Made by a program: the position numbers and the translations under genes
Assembly (NCBI GenBank): GCA_020720965.1
Contig: DYNS01000002.1
Span: 1 to 34,539, forward strand
Source: Anaerolinea sp.
Lineage (GTDB): Bacteria > Chloroflexota > Anaerolineae > Anaerolineales > Villigracilaceae
Length of the DNA stretch: 34,539 nucleotides
Direction: 5' to 3'
Notes under the pieces: generated by a model
What the model was told of the DNA's origin: nothing
The model's input: the letters and a program-made list of their open reading frames with translations, nothing else
The model's database searches: none
Part shown: positions 17,141 through 25,294 of the stretch, in pieces
Layout of the letters: the number at the start of each line of letters is the position of its first letter
Numbering within the stretch: the first letter of the stretch is position 1

Positions 17141-18984
17141 TTCCGCAGTTTTTCCTTCAGGTCGGCGCGGCGAGCCTGGTAGGCTTCTTGTTTTATCTTT
17201 CCGGCGCGGAATTGGTCATCCAGGGCGATGATGGCATCCAGAATCTCGCCTTCGTCCGTTTCCTCGTCATCTTCATCTTCTTCGTCCTGCTCTTCTTCCA
17301 ATGCGGCGCGGCGGCGGTCTCGCAGGTAAAAGGCGATTCCTACCCCTAACAGGGCGAAGCCCAATGCGCCAACCCCGATGATGATTGCCTGGGTGTTATC
17401 CACCCCGGCGGCGGAGGATGAATCGGCGTTTTTGGGCGCGCCGGACACCACAAAAGTAACCTGCCGATTGGCGGTGGCAAAGGTGGATGTCTGGAAGTTG
17501 CCGTTTTCGCCCATGGGGCGCAGTTCACCGGTTGTCAGCCCCTCGCCTTCGGCTTTCATGCCCTCTGGCACAATGATTGTGCCGGAAGTGACATTGAGGA
17601 CGAAGTCTTGCCGCACTTCCACTTCTTTGTCGTAAGGCAGGGTAAAGAGCGCCACAATGCCATATTGCTGCATGGAGGGCGGAATGACGAAGCCGGTTTC
17701 GGCGGGCAGGAATTGCCCACCCATGCCTGCATCTTCAAAACTGACGTTTTGCGCGCCCGCCGGGACGGTGATGAAGGGGATGGTCGTGCCGTCTGTTTCC
17801 ACCAGGACCGAGTTAGGCGAGCCGTTGGCAAAGGCGTACACCACCGAAACAGGAATCTGCCCGTTGGATGGGGTATCGAAGAAGAAGTGAATCTGCTGCA
17901 TTTCCAGGGTGGCGGTATCCGTCACCGTCTCGAAAACGGAAAGAGTGGGGAAACTCAGTTCAGTTTGACCCTCCTCCACCGTCAGCGGTTCGGTTTGGTA
18001 GGGAACGGTGAGGTAGGAGACTTCTGCGATGTACAGTTGCCCGGCAACCGGCTCTATGCCGGTGAAGCGGAATGCGCCGTTTTCAATTTTCGACTCCTGA
18101 TGAAAGGCTTCGGCAAAGGAGCCGGTTGTCATGTCGTGGTCGAAGGCGCGAAGGGTGACGGTTAGCCCCTCCGGCAGGATTCCGGTGCTGAGGTTGGATA
18201 CGGTGCCGCTAAAGGTGACTCCGCTGGGGGCTTGGGTCGGTTCTGCGGCAGCGGATTCGGTAGCGGGGGTTTCTTCGGCGGCGGGGGTGGCAGGCTGAGG
18301 TGTGGCGGTGGCTGCCAGAGCCGGGGCGGGGGCAAAGGTAAAGGCGCGGACGTAATCCGCTACGGCGTAGGCTTCTTCTTCTGCCAAGCCGCTGGCGGGC
18401 ATTTGGGGCGGTATGCCCTTTTGGATGAGGCTCACCAGGTCTTGCTGGCTAAGGGCTGCCAGGGTTTGCTGGTCTTGCAGGTTGGCGTTGGACAGGGCTG
18501 CGCCATCCGCACCGTGACATTGGGCGCAGGTGGATTGGTAGAGCGCCTCGCCCTGTGCCGGGTTGAGGCTAAGGGTGTAAGCGTAGGCGACTACGTCCCA
18601 GCGTTGTTGGTCGGTGAGGCTGGTGAAGCCGGGCATGAAGTTTTGAATGTTGCCCTGGCTGACAATGGTGAACCACTGCGCCGGGGAGGCTTTACGGGCA
18701 ATATCTGCCACGCCCAAGGGAGGGACGTTGACGGGCAGTTGGGCGGCTTGAGCGCCATCACCCATGCCTTGCTCGCCATGACAGGCGGCGCATTTTTGGG
18801 CGTAAATCTCGGCTCCGGCGGCGGCGTTGGGGGCAGCGGAAGGGTAGAGAGCGCCCAACGTGGGGGCAGGGGTGGGCGGCTGATAGTTGGGCGGGGGGGT
18901 AATATCTTCTGCCAGGGAGAAGTTGCAGGCAACGAGGAGGAAGGGCAGGAGAAGAAGAAGGAGGATGGAGGAGCGCAATTTCAT
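17137..18984 (-). CDS. Di-heme c-type cytochrome lipoprotein with large ectodomain, C-terminal TM and acidic cytoplasmic tail
   Basis: Lipobox LLVAC; two CxxCH motifs (CAACH, CAQCH); Ig-like/beta-rich region; TM IIIGVGALGFALLGVGIAFYL; tail EEEQDEEDEDDEETDEGEILDAIIALDDQFRAGKIKQEAY. Start trimmed to ATG 18984. Confidence 0.85.
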   Translation of the reverse strand: MKLRSSILLLLLLPFLLVACNFSLAEDITPPPNYQPPTPAPTLGALYPSAAPNAAAGAEIYAQKCAACHGEQGMGDGAQAAQLPVNVPPLGVADIARKASPAQWFTIVSQGNIQNFMPGFTSLTDQQRWDVVAYAYTLSLNPAQGEALYQSTCAQCHGADGAALSNANLQDQQTLAALSQQDLVSLIQKGIPPQMPASGLAEEEAYAVADYVRAFTFAPAPALAATATPQPATPAAEETPATESAAAEPTQAPSGVTFSGTVSNLSTGILPEGLTVTLRAFDHDMTTGSFAEAFHQESKIENGAFRFTGIEPVAGQLYIAEVSYLTVPYQTEPLTVEEGQTELSFPTLSVFETVTDTATLEMQQIHFFFDTPSNGQIPVSVVYAFANGSPNSVLVETDGTTIPFITVPAGAQNVSFEDAGMGGQFLPAETGFVIPPSMQQYGIVALFTLPYDKEVEVRQDFVLNVTSGTIIVPEGMKAEGEGLTTGELRPMGENGNFQTSTFATANRQVTFVVSGAPKNADSSSAAGVDNTQAIIIGVGALGFALLGVGIAFYLRDRRRAALEEEQDEEDEDDEETDEGEILDAIIALDDQFRAGKIKQEAYQARRADLKEKLRK

Positions 18985-18995
18985 ACAGGTAACTT

Positions 18996-19505
18996 TCAGG
19001 AAATGGGTTTGCCGCAGGAGGGGCAGAAGCGGTCGGATTGGAGGACGGGTTTGCCACATTTGGGGCAGAACCCGCCAGACTTTTCTTTGCGGTTGGCGCG
19101 GCGGGCAGCAATGCGCTCTTCCAGGTCGTCTTCGCTGAGAGGGGAGGCATGGGCGGCAGAGTCGGCACGGCGGGCGGCGATGGCGGCTTCGATTCGGCTT
19201 TCCGCGTCTGAGGCGGGGGAGCCTGCCTGGGCTTCGTCCAGTTTTCTCAGGGTTTCGGATGCCATGCGGAGCAGTTCGGCACGCATGTTGGGGTAGTCTT
19301 CAGCGGGGATTTTGCCGAGGGTGTGGTCAAAGTCCAGTTCTTGCAGGGCGGTAAGTAGGCGGTCGCGTTCTGCCAGGAGGGAGGAGAGTTGATGTTCCTC
19401 GGCAGAGACAGAGCGGGCGCGGCGGTCTTCCCAAAAGGGGCGGGTGATGAACAAGCCGGTGATTACGATGACGGATAGGGTGAGAAAGATTGCTCCAAGT
19501 TCCAT
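18996..19505 (-). CDS. CcmI-like membrane protein with C-terminal double-CxxC zinc ribbon
   Basis: One TM, helical segment LLTALQELDFDHTLGKIPAEDYPNMRAELL resembling the CcmI N-terminal region, CPKCGKPVLQSDRFCPSCGKPI; sits between ccmG and the cytochrome gene. Confidence 0.7.
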   Translation of the reverse strand: MELGAIFLTLSVIVITGLFITRPFWEDRRARSVSAEEHQLSSLLAERDRLLTALQELDFDHTLGKIPAEDYPNMRAELLRMASETLRKLDEAQAGSPASDAESRIEAAIAARRADSAAHASPLSEDDLEERIAARRANRKEKSGGFCPKCGKPVLQSDRFCPSCGKPIS

Positions 19506-19512
19506 GCTGCCT

Positions 19513-20088
19513 CTATTTGAGAAGGGGGTCTATGATGGCGTGAATTTGGGCTTCGGATGAGAAGGGACCGACCTGCACGTACACCAGTTTGCCTTGCTGG
19601 TCTATGAAGTAGGTCTCTGGCACGCCTTTGATGCGAAAGAATTGGGAAATTTTGGTGCCGAGGTCGGGTCCGTTGGGGTAGGTGATGTCGAATTTTTGCA
19701 GGTAGCCGCGTGCTTCGGGTTCGGTATCCACATAGTCTGCGCCGAGGAAGACGACCTGCCCGCCGGGTTGGTAGGAACGCCAGGCGGCTTCCATATCGGC
19801 GGCTTCTTGTTCGCAGGGTTTGCACCAGGAAGCCCAAAAGTTGATGACTACGACCTTGCCGCGCAGTTCAGCAAAGCTGACCTGGGATTTGCCCTCGTAG
19901 GTGTAGCCGTCAAAGAGGGTGAGGGTGAAGTCTGGAATTTCGTCACCGGGTTGGACAGTTCCCTGTTGGGCGCGGCGCAAGCCCATTGCCACAATGGCAA
20001 GCAAGGCAAGCAGGGCTGCCCAAATGGTCACTTGCACCCAAATGGGGACTCCCCGGCGGGGGGCGGCAGTGTTGGGTTGAGTCGTCAT
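19513..20088 (-). CDS. ccmG: CcmG/DsbE/TlpA-type thiol-disulfide oxidoreductase
   Basis: TM plus thioredoxin fold VVVINFWASWCKPCEQE; FRIKGVPETYFIDQQGKLVY. Start trimmed from 20463 to ATG 20088. Confidence 0.9.
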   Translation of the reverse strand: MTTQPNTAAPRRGVPIWVQVTIWAALLALLAIVAMGLRRAQQGTVQPGDEIPDFTLTLFDGYTYEGKSQVSFAELRGKVVVINFWASWCKPCEQEAADMEAAWRSYQPGGQVVFLGADYVDTEPEARGYLQKFDITYPNGPDLGTKISQFFRIKGVPETYFIDQQGKLVYVQVGPFSSEAQIHAIIDPLLK

Positions 20089-20102
20089 GTCGCTTTCTCC
20101 TC

Positions 20103-20588
20103 TTACTTGCGTTTGTTCAGTTCTTCTTCCACCCGGCGCAGGTCGGCATCGCTGAGGCTGGGGGAGGCGGGGGGCTGGGCTTCGTCTGCTTCGAGGGGCA
20201 GGGGTTGGCGCATAGATTGGTAGGCGCGGTACAAGATGAAGATGCCAACCCCAAAGAGGGCAACCGGCATGAGGTAGATGAGCCAGTACCAACCCTGGCG
20301 CGGAGGTTCCGCCAAAACGCGAGCGCCGTACTGCTCCACGAAGTAATCCTGAATTTGTTCTTTGCTCCAGCCTTCCGAGAGTTTGAGCCGAATCAGTTCG
20401 CGCCATTGCTTGCAGGCTTCGGTGGGGCAGACATCCAACGGGGTGTTCTCGCAGACGGGGCAAAAGAGTTCTTTGGCAATGGCGTTCACTTCGTCATCGC
20501 TGGGGGTGGTTGCCTGGGCGGAGGCTACGCCAACCCAAAGGTTGAAGAGCAAAAAGACGAGCAGAAAAACGGCGAGGGGTTTCTTCAT
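20103..20588 (-). CDS. ccmH: CcmH-like cytochrome c maturation protein
   Basis: Signal peptide, ELFCPVCENTPLDVCPTEACKQWRELIRLKLSEGWSKEQIQDYFVEQYGARVL, C-terminal TM. Confidence 0.9.
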   Translation of the reverse strand: MKKPLAVFLLVFLLFNLWVGVASAQATTPSDDEVNAIAKELFCPVCENTPLDVCPTEACKQWRELIRLKLSEGWSKEQIQDYFVEQYGARVLAEPPRQGWYWLIYLMPVALFGVGIFILYRAYQSMRQPLPLEADEAQPPASPSLSDADLRRVEEELNKRK

Positions 20589-20594
20589 GGGGGC

Positions 20595-22703
20595 TTAGTC
20601 TCCGGGTTGGTATGCCGGGCGAGATTTGCGGGCGCGGGCGGGGGCGTGTTCCGGTTCTTCATCGGGCCAGGCGGCGATGAGGGTTCCGGCGATGAAGATG
20701 AATGAGCCGAGCCAGAGCCAGTTCACCAGGGGGTTGTGATAAACCTTGAAGGGCGCAATTTGGGAGGTTACGCCCTCCCAGTTGACGAGCAGGACATAGA
20801 GGTCATCTGCCAGGGTGGAGCGCACGCCGGGGATGGTCATGGGCTGCCCATCGGCGTATACGTCATAGCGAGGGTACAGTTCGGTGATGAATTTTCCGTC
20901 TCTAAAGACGCTCATCACGGCGCGAGTGACCCAGCGCCCGTCCTCCGCCTGAAATTGGGCAAGCGAATCGTATTGGACGGTGTACCCGGCGAGGGTGATG
21001 CTTTCTCCAACAGAGAGGCTTTGCTGGGTTTCGGTTTGGAACATCTCGATGCCGATGATGCCAATCGCCATCAAAATCACGCCCAGGTGAATGACGTAGC
21101 CGCCATAACGGCGGCGATTGCGACCTGCCAAACGCCACAGGGCAAGGAAAAAGTTCTCTTTTTGGGCGCGGCTGCGGGCGCGGGCGGCACGCCAAAATTC
21201 GTACAGGGTGATGGAGGTGGTGAGGGCGACAAAGGTCAAGCCGATGAGGGCGTAAATGTTACGGATGCCGAGCAAGAGCAGGGCAATGAGGGTGAGAACG
21301 GCAGGGATGGCGGGCTTCCAGAGCAGGCGGGCAATGCCCAGGGCGTAGCGTTTTTCCATCTCCATGCCGTTTTGGTTTGCCAGGTTGCTCAGGCTGACAT
21401 GACCCCAGGCGGAAAGGGGCGCAATGCCCATGAGAAGGACGAGGGCGGCAAAAAGAGGCCCGGCGGCGCGTTCATAGTAGGGTGGACCTACGGTCACTTT
21501 GGCGCCGGTTGCCAGTTCACTCACCAGGGGCGAGATGACCCCCCAAAAGCAAATGCCGAGGATGCCCATGAAGAGCAGGTTGTTGAGCAAAAACAGGGCT
21601 TCACGCGAGAACATGGAGTGCATTTGCCCCTCGGCTTTCAGGCTGTCCCAGCGGTAGATGAGCAAGGCAACCGAGATGACGAAGGTCGCGCCGATGAAGA
21701 TGAAGAAAGCCGGACCAATGGCGCTTTTGGCAAAAGCGTGAACCGAAGAAAGCACGCCAGAACGGGTGAGGAAGGTGCCAAAGACGACCAGGGCATAGGT
21801 GAGGATGACGAGAATCATGTTCCAGTGCTTCAGCATCCCGCGCTTTTCTTGAATCATCACCGAGTGCAGGAAGGCTGTGCCGGTGAGCCAGGGCATGAAA
21901 GCCGCGATTTCCACCGGGTCCCAGCCCCAGTAGCCGCCCCAGCCCAAAACGTCATACGCCCAACGCCCGCCCAGAACCAGCCCCAGGGAGAGGAAGACCC
22001 AGGCAACGAGAGTCCAGCGGCGGGTAATGCGAATCCAGCGGTCATCGGTGCGCCCGGTGACGAGGGCGGCAATGGCGAAGGCATAGGGAATGACGAAGGA
22101 GACGAATCCCAGATAGAGCATGGGGGGGTGAATAATCATGCCGGGGTGACGCAGGAGGGGATTCAGCCCGTTGCCGTTTTCCGGGGTAAAGGCAATGCCG
22201 TTTTCCGGCTTGAAGGTGTAGGCGGCTACGCCCTCAAAGGTTTGCCAAAAACGGGCAAAGGGATTCTCAAAAAAGACGTTTAGCCCCAAAAAGAAAGCCA
22301 TCGTTACCGAGGAAACCAGGATGACCCAGGGCAGGAACTCGCGGTCTCTATCCCACTTGCGGAGGGTGACGGCGGTGGTGAAGGCTGCCATGAGCCAGGA
22401 CCAGAAGAGAAGCGAGCCAGATTGCCCGCCCCAGAGCGCGGTCACTTTGAGGTAGGTGGGCATATCCAGGCTGGTGACTTCGTAAACGAATTTGACGTTG
22501 AAATCTCCGGTGGCGAGGAGGTAGGTTAAATCCAACGCCGCCAGGGTGAGGAGGGGGAAGGAAAGCAACATGGCTAGGCGGGCGCTTTCCACCCATTTGG
22601 GCTGGGCGGCAAAATGACCGTAAAGCGCCGCAGCGATGGTGTAAATGGCTAAGACAAAGGTTATGACTAAAATGGCGAAACCAAAATCGGCTAACATACT
22701 CAA
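20595..22703 (-). CDS. ccmF: Heme lyase CcmF
   Basis: 702 aa; WWD-type WGGYWGWDPVEIAAFMPWL, GTFLTRSGVLSSVHAF. Confidence 0.97.
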   Translation of the reverse strand: MSMLADFGFAILVITFVLAIYTIAAALYGHFAAQPKWVESARLAMLLSFPLLTLAALDLTYLLATGDFNVKFVYEVTSLDMPTYLKVTALWGGQSGSLLFWSWLMAAFTTAVTLRKWDRDREFLPWVILVSSVTMAFFLGLNVFFENPFARFWQTFEGVAAYTFKPENGIAFTPENGNGLNPLLRHPGMIIHPPMLYLGFVSFVIPYAFAIAALVTGRTDDRWIRITRRWTLVAWVFLSLGLVLGGRWAYDVLGWGGYWGWDPVEIAAFMPWLTGTAFLHSVMIQEKRGMLKHWNMILVILTYALVVFGTFLTRSGVLSSVHAFAKSAIGPAFFIFIGATFVISVALLIYRWDSLKAEGQMHSMFSREALFLLNNLLFMGILGICFWGVISPLVSELATGAKVTVGPPYYERAAGPLFAALVLLMGIAPLSAWGHVSLSNLANQNGMEMEKRYALGIARLLWKPAIPAVLTLIALLLLGIRNIYALIGLTFVALTTSITLYEFWRAARARSRAQKENFFLALWRLAGRNRRRYGGYVIHLGVILMAIGIIGIEMFQTETQQSLSVGESITLAGYTVQYDSLAQFQAEDGRWVTRAVMSVFRDGKFITELYPRYDVYADGQPMTIPGVRSTLADDLYVLLVNWEGVTSQIAPFKVYHNPLVNWLWLGSFIFIAGTLIAAWPDEEPEHAPARARKSRPAYQPGD

Positions 22704-22780
22704 CTCTCCCGAAAAACAGGTGACAGTTGCCTGGCAACTGTCACCCTTGTTTGGAATGGATGCGGGGGCAGCCCCTCGCT

Positions 22781-23272
22781 TTAGTTTTCGCTCGCCGCTT
22801 GTTCCGGCACGGCTTCTTCATATTTGGTGGGGCATTTTAGCAGGAGTTCATCGGCGTAAAAAATGCCATCCTCGCCCAAGTGACCGGTCATAATTGCCTG
22901 GGCTTCATCGCGCAGCAGGTCGGGTTTGGGACCGGTGTAGGCAACCTGCAAGCGGGCGCGGGAGGGGTCTATAACCGCCTGGTGCAACACCTCCGCCAAA
23001 CCGCCTTGCAGTTCAATTTCGGCGTTGTTGCCGGTAACGTGGGCGACTGTAAAACTCAGCCCCAGGGTTTCGGGGTCGTAGGCAACGCTATCCCCCATCA
23101 CCGCGCCAGAGACGCGGATGTTCTTCCCCTGCACTTCGGCGCTTTTGGCGTTTAGTTCTTCCACCGTCATAAAGTATTGAGCGCTCGCCTGGGTGGACGA
23201 GACAATCAGATAAACCACAGCGGCGAGCATGAGAACGCCGCCCAGAATAAATTTGGTGCGAGGCGATTGCAT
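22781..23272 (-). CDS. ccmE: Cytochrome c maturation protein CcmE, cysteine (CxxxY) type
   Basis: TM then OB-fold VQGKNIRVSGAVMGDSV...; C-terminal LLLKCPTKYEE, with Cys where canonical CcmE has the heme-binding His. Start trimmed to ATG 23272. Confidence 0.9.
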   Translation of the reverse strand: MQSPRTKFILGGVLMLAAVVYLIVSSTQASAQYFMTVEELNAKSAEVQGKNIRVSGAVMGDSVAYDPETLGLSFTVAHVTGNNAEIELQGGLAEVLHQAVIDPSRARLQVAYTGPKPDLLRDEAQAIMTGHLGEDGIFYADELLLKCPTKYEEAVPEQAASEN

Positions 23273-23376
23273 AAGGTTTTCTCCTGAGTAAAAATGGGGC
23301 GTGTAAGACAAAGCAAGGACGTTAAGGATTCTACACACTTAGATTAAGGCTTGCTGAAAAGCCCCCCACGTCCTAA

Positions 23377-23390
23377 GTGACAAATGTCAC
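23377..23390. promoter_or_regulatory. Candidate CRP/FNR-superfamily palindromic operator upstream of the ccm operon
   Basis: GTGACAAATGTCAC is a near-perfect dyad; minus strand reads TGTGA-CATTTG-TCACT, matching TGTGA-N6-TCACA at 9 of 10 positions. Confidence 0.45.
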
Positions 23391-23403
23391 AAAATTTGTA
23401 TTA

Positions 23404-23443
23404 TTTAGCCCTCACCGGGGTAAAGCAAAGGGTGAGGGCTAAA
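23404..23443. other. Inverted repeat between the zinc-ribbon membrane protein gene and the ccm operon
   Basis: tttagccctcacc...ggtgagggctaaa, 13-bp perfect arms; lacks a canonical downstream T run on either strand. Confidence 0.6.
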
Positions 23444-23460
23444 AAACAGTTGACCTACGT

Positions 23461-24342
23461 CTAATTCGCCCGAATCTTGGCTCCGCAAGCGCGACAGAAG
23501 CGGTCTCCGGCTTGGGCGCGTTTGCCGCACTGAGCGCAATATGCCTGCCCGGCAGGCTCTGCCCCGCCGGAATGTCTGCGCCGCTCTACACGGGAGGCGG
23601 AGGAGGAAGAGCGCCCGGAGAGCCAGTACCACACGCCCCCGCCCACAATCAGCAGCACGCCCAAAGTTCCCAAAACCCAGGGAATTACCGTCATCAGCGA
23701 GGATTGCCCACTGACGGGTTCATCCAGCGGAGCGGTGGGCTGCACCCCTAGAGAATCGGCACTGAGGCGGTTTTCCGGGTTATCGTAGGAAATTTCAAAC
23801 GAGGGCGCTTTGCCCGAAGCAAAAGACCCCAACGAGGCGGTGAAATACGAAAAACCATCCGGCTCTGGACCCACCCGCTGAAGCGCGGGCGAAATGGACA
23901 TGCCCTGCGCCCCAACCGGCTCTTGCACTCGCAAAGTCGCCGCGTTGACGGCGTAACCGCCGGGCAGGCTAAATGTAAAGCGGCGCTCTGTACCAGAGAG
24001 GCTGTAGGGGTAATAATATTCGATGTGATATATAGACCGGTCGGAAAGACTGAGCGTAACCGAGCCATCCGGGTTGGTCTTCCAGCCGTCCACGTTCATC
24101 AACGCACCGGCTTCCGAGCGGGCTACCGCCAACAGGCGCGCGCCCTGCGGCAGGGGCAGAGTCATTTGCGCGGGGAGGCTAACGCCCTCCGCCGCCGAAA
24201 AATCGTAAATAACCAGCACTTCCGCCGCGTCATAATCGGGCCACACCTGCACATCCAGGGTTGCCAGGGTCACTTCCGCCTGGGCGCGGACACTGCCAAA
24301 CGAGGCAAGCAGCAAAGCAAGGGTGAGAAAGAACTTTCGCAA
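23461..24342 (-). CDS. Secreted/membrane protein with beta-rich ectodomain, TM and C-terminal zinc ribbon
   Basis: Probable TTG start at 24342 preceded by GGAGGT; signal peptide LRKFFLTLALLLASFGSVRAQA, TM IPWVLGTLGVLLIVGGGVWYWL, CAQCGKRAQAGDRFCRACGAKI. Confidence 0.75.
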   Translation of the reverse strand: MRKFFLTLALLLASFGSVRAQAEVTLATLDVQVWPDYDAAEVLVIYDFSAAEGVSLPAQMTLPLPQGARLLAVARSEAGALMNVDGWKTNPDGSVTLSLSDRSIYHIEYYYPYSLSGTERRFTFSLPGGYAVNAATLRVQEPVGAQGMSISPALQRVGPEPDGFSYFTASLGSFASGKAPSFEISYDNPENRLSADSLGVQPTAPLDEPVSGQSSLMTVIPWVLGTLGVLLIVGGGVWYWLSGRSSSSASRVERRRHSGGAEPAGQAYCAQCGKRAQAGDRFCRACGAKIRAN

Positions 24343-24385
24343 AGGAGTACCTCCAGGTAGGGTAAAAACAAACAGGGGGATGTTA

Positions 24386-25294
24386 TCACGAAACCGGCGG
24401 GGCGGAATGCGCGCGCACCACCTGCCACATGACCCAGTTCCGCGCCGCCTCCAGCCCAACTTTTTGCGCCTCGCGCCAAACTGCGCCACTTATCGCGTCA
24501 ATTTCGGTGGGCGCGCCCCGGCGCAGGTCTTGCAACATGGACGAGGCGTTGAGGGCGGTCTTTTGCGCCACCTCCTGCACGGCGGCGGAGGCATCTTCGT
24601 AGGGCAAGGCAACCCCACAGGCGCGGGCAACCTCGGCAGTTTCTTCTGCCAGGGCAAAGACCAGGGCACGGGCAGAGGGATTCTCCATCAGCTCGCCGTT
24701 ACGCAGCCCCAGCAGCGCCGATGGCGGGTTGATGGCGGCATTGAGAACGAGTTTTCCCCAGACCAGGGCGGCAAAGTTGGGGATGGAGCGCAGCCGAAAG
24801 CCCGCCCGCCCCAAAAGCGCCTTTACCCGACCTGTCTCCGGCTTCGCTTCGAGGAACACTTCCCCTTCTCCGGCGGGTTGCGCCAAACCCGGCGCGGCGA
24901 GAAATGCCCCGTAGGTGACAACCCCCGCCAAAACCCGTTCCGCGCCCAGACGCTGCGCCAAAATCTCGCGGTTGCCCAGCCCGTTTTGCAGGCTTATCGC
25001 CAAGCCTCCCGGCGCAAGGCAGGCGGCAAGTTGTTCGGCGGCTCGCGCCGTCTGCCAGGATTTGACCAGTACCAGCGCAAGTTGCACCGGCGGGCAATCG
25101 TCCGGGGAGGCATAAACGGTAACAGGGGCGCTTTCCACCTGCCCATTGGGCAAAATTTGCCTGGCGCCCTGGGTTTGCAGGGCTTGCAAGGCGACTTGCC
25201 AACTGCCCAACAGGGCAACCGGTTCTCCGGCGCGGGCAAGGCGATGGGCAAAGAGGGTGGCGAGGGCGCCGGTTCCCACTATCAGGGTGGTCAC
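24386..25294 (-). CDS. panE: 2-dehydropantoate 2-reductase
   Basis: TLIVGTGALATLFAHRLARAGEPVALLG Rossmann motif, ISLQNGLGNREIL, GKLVLNAAINPPSALL; probable GTG start at 25294 overlapping the panB stop (GTGA). Confidence 0.92.
   Translation of the reverse strand: MTTLIVGTGALATLFAHRLARAGEPVALLGSWQVALQALQTQGARQILPNGQVESAPVTVYASPDDCPPVQLALVLVKSWQTARAAEQLAACLAPGGLAISLQNGLGNREILAQRLGAERVLAGVVTYGAFLAAPGLAQPAGEGEVFLEAKPETGRVKALLGRAGFRLRSIPNFAALVWGKLVLNAAINPPSALLGLRNGELMENPSARALVFALAEETAEVARACGVALPYEDASAAVQEVAQKTALNASSMLQDLRRGAPTEIDAISGAVWREAQKVGLEAARNWVMWQVVRAHSAPPVS

Noticed and set aside
18232-19296. 354-aa Gly-rich plus-strand ORF
   Set aside because: Antisense to the cytochrome and zinc-ribbon genes; Gly-rich low-complexity translation.
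20736-22283. 515-aa plus-strand ORF opposite ccmF
   Set aside because: Fully antisense to an unambiguous CcmF; low-complexity G/E/D/Q/H composition typical of a shadow ORF in high-GC coding DNA.
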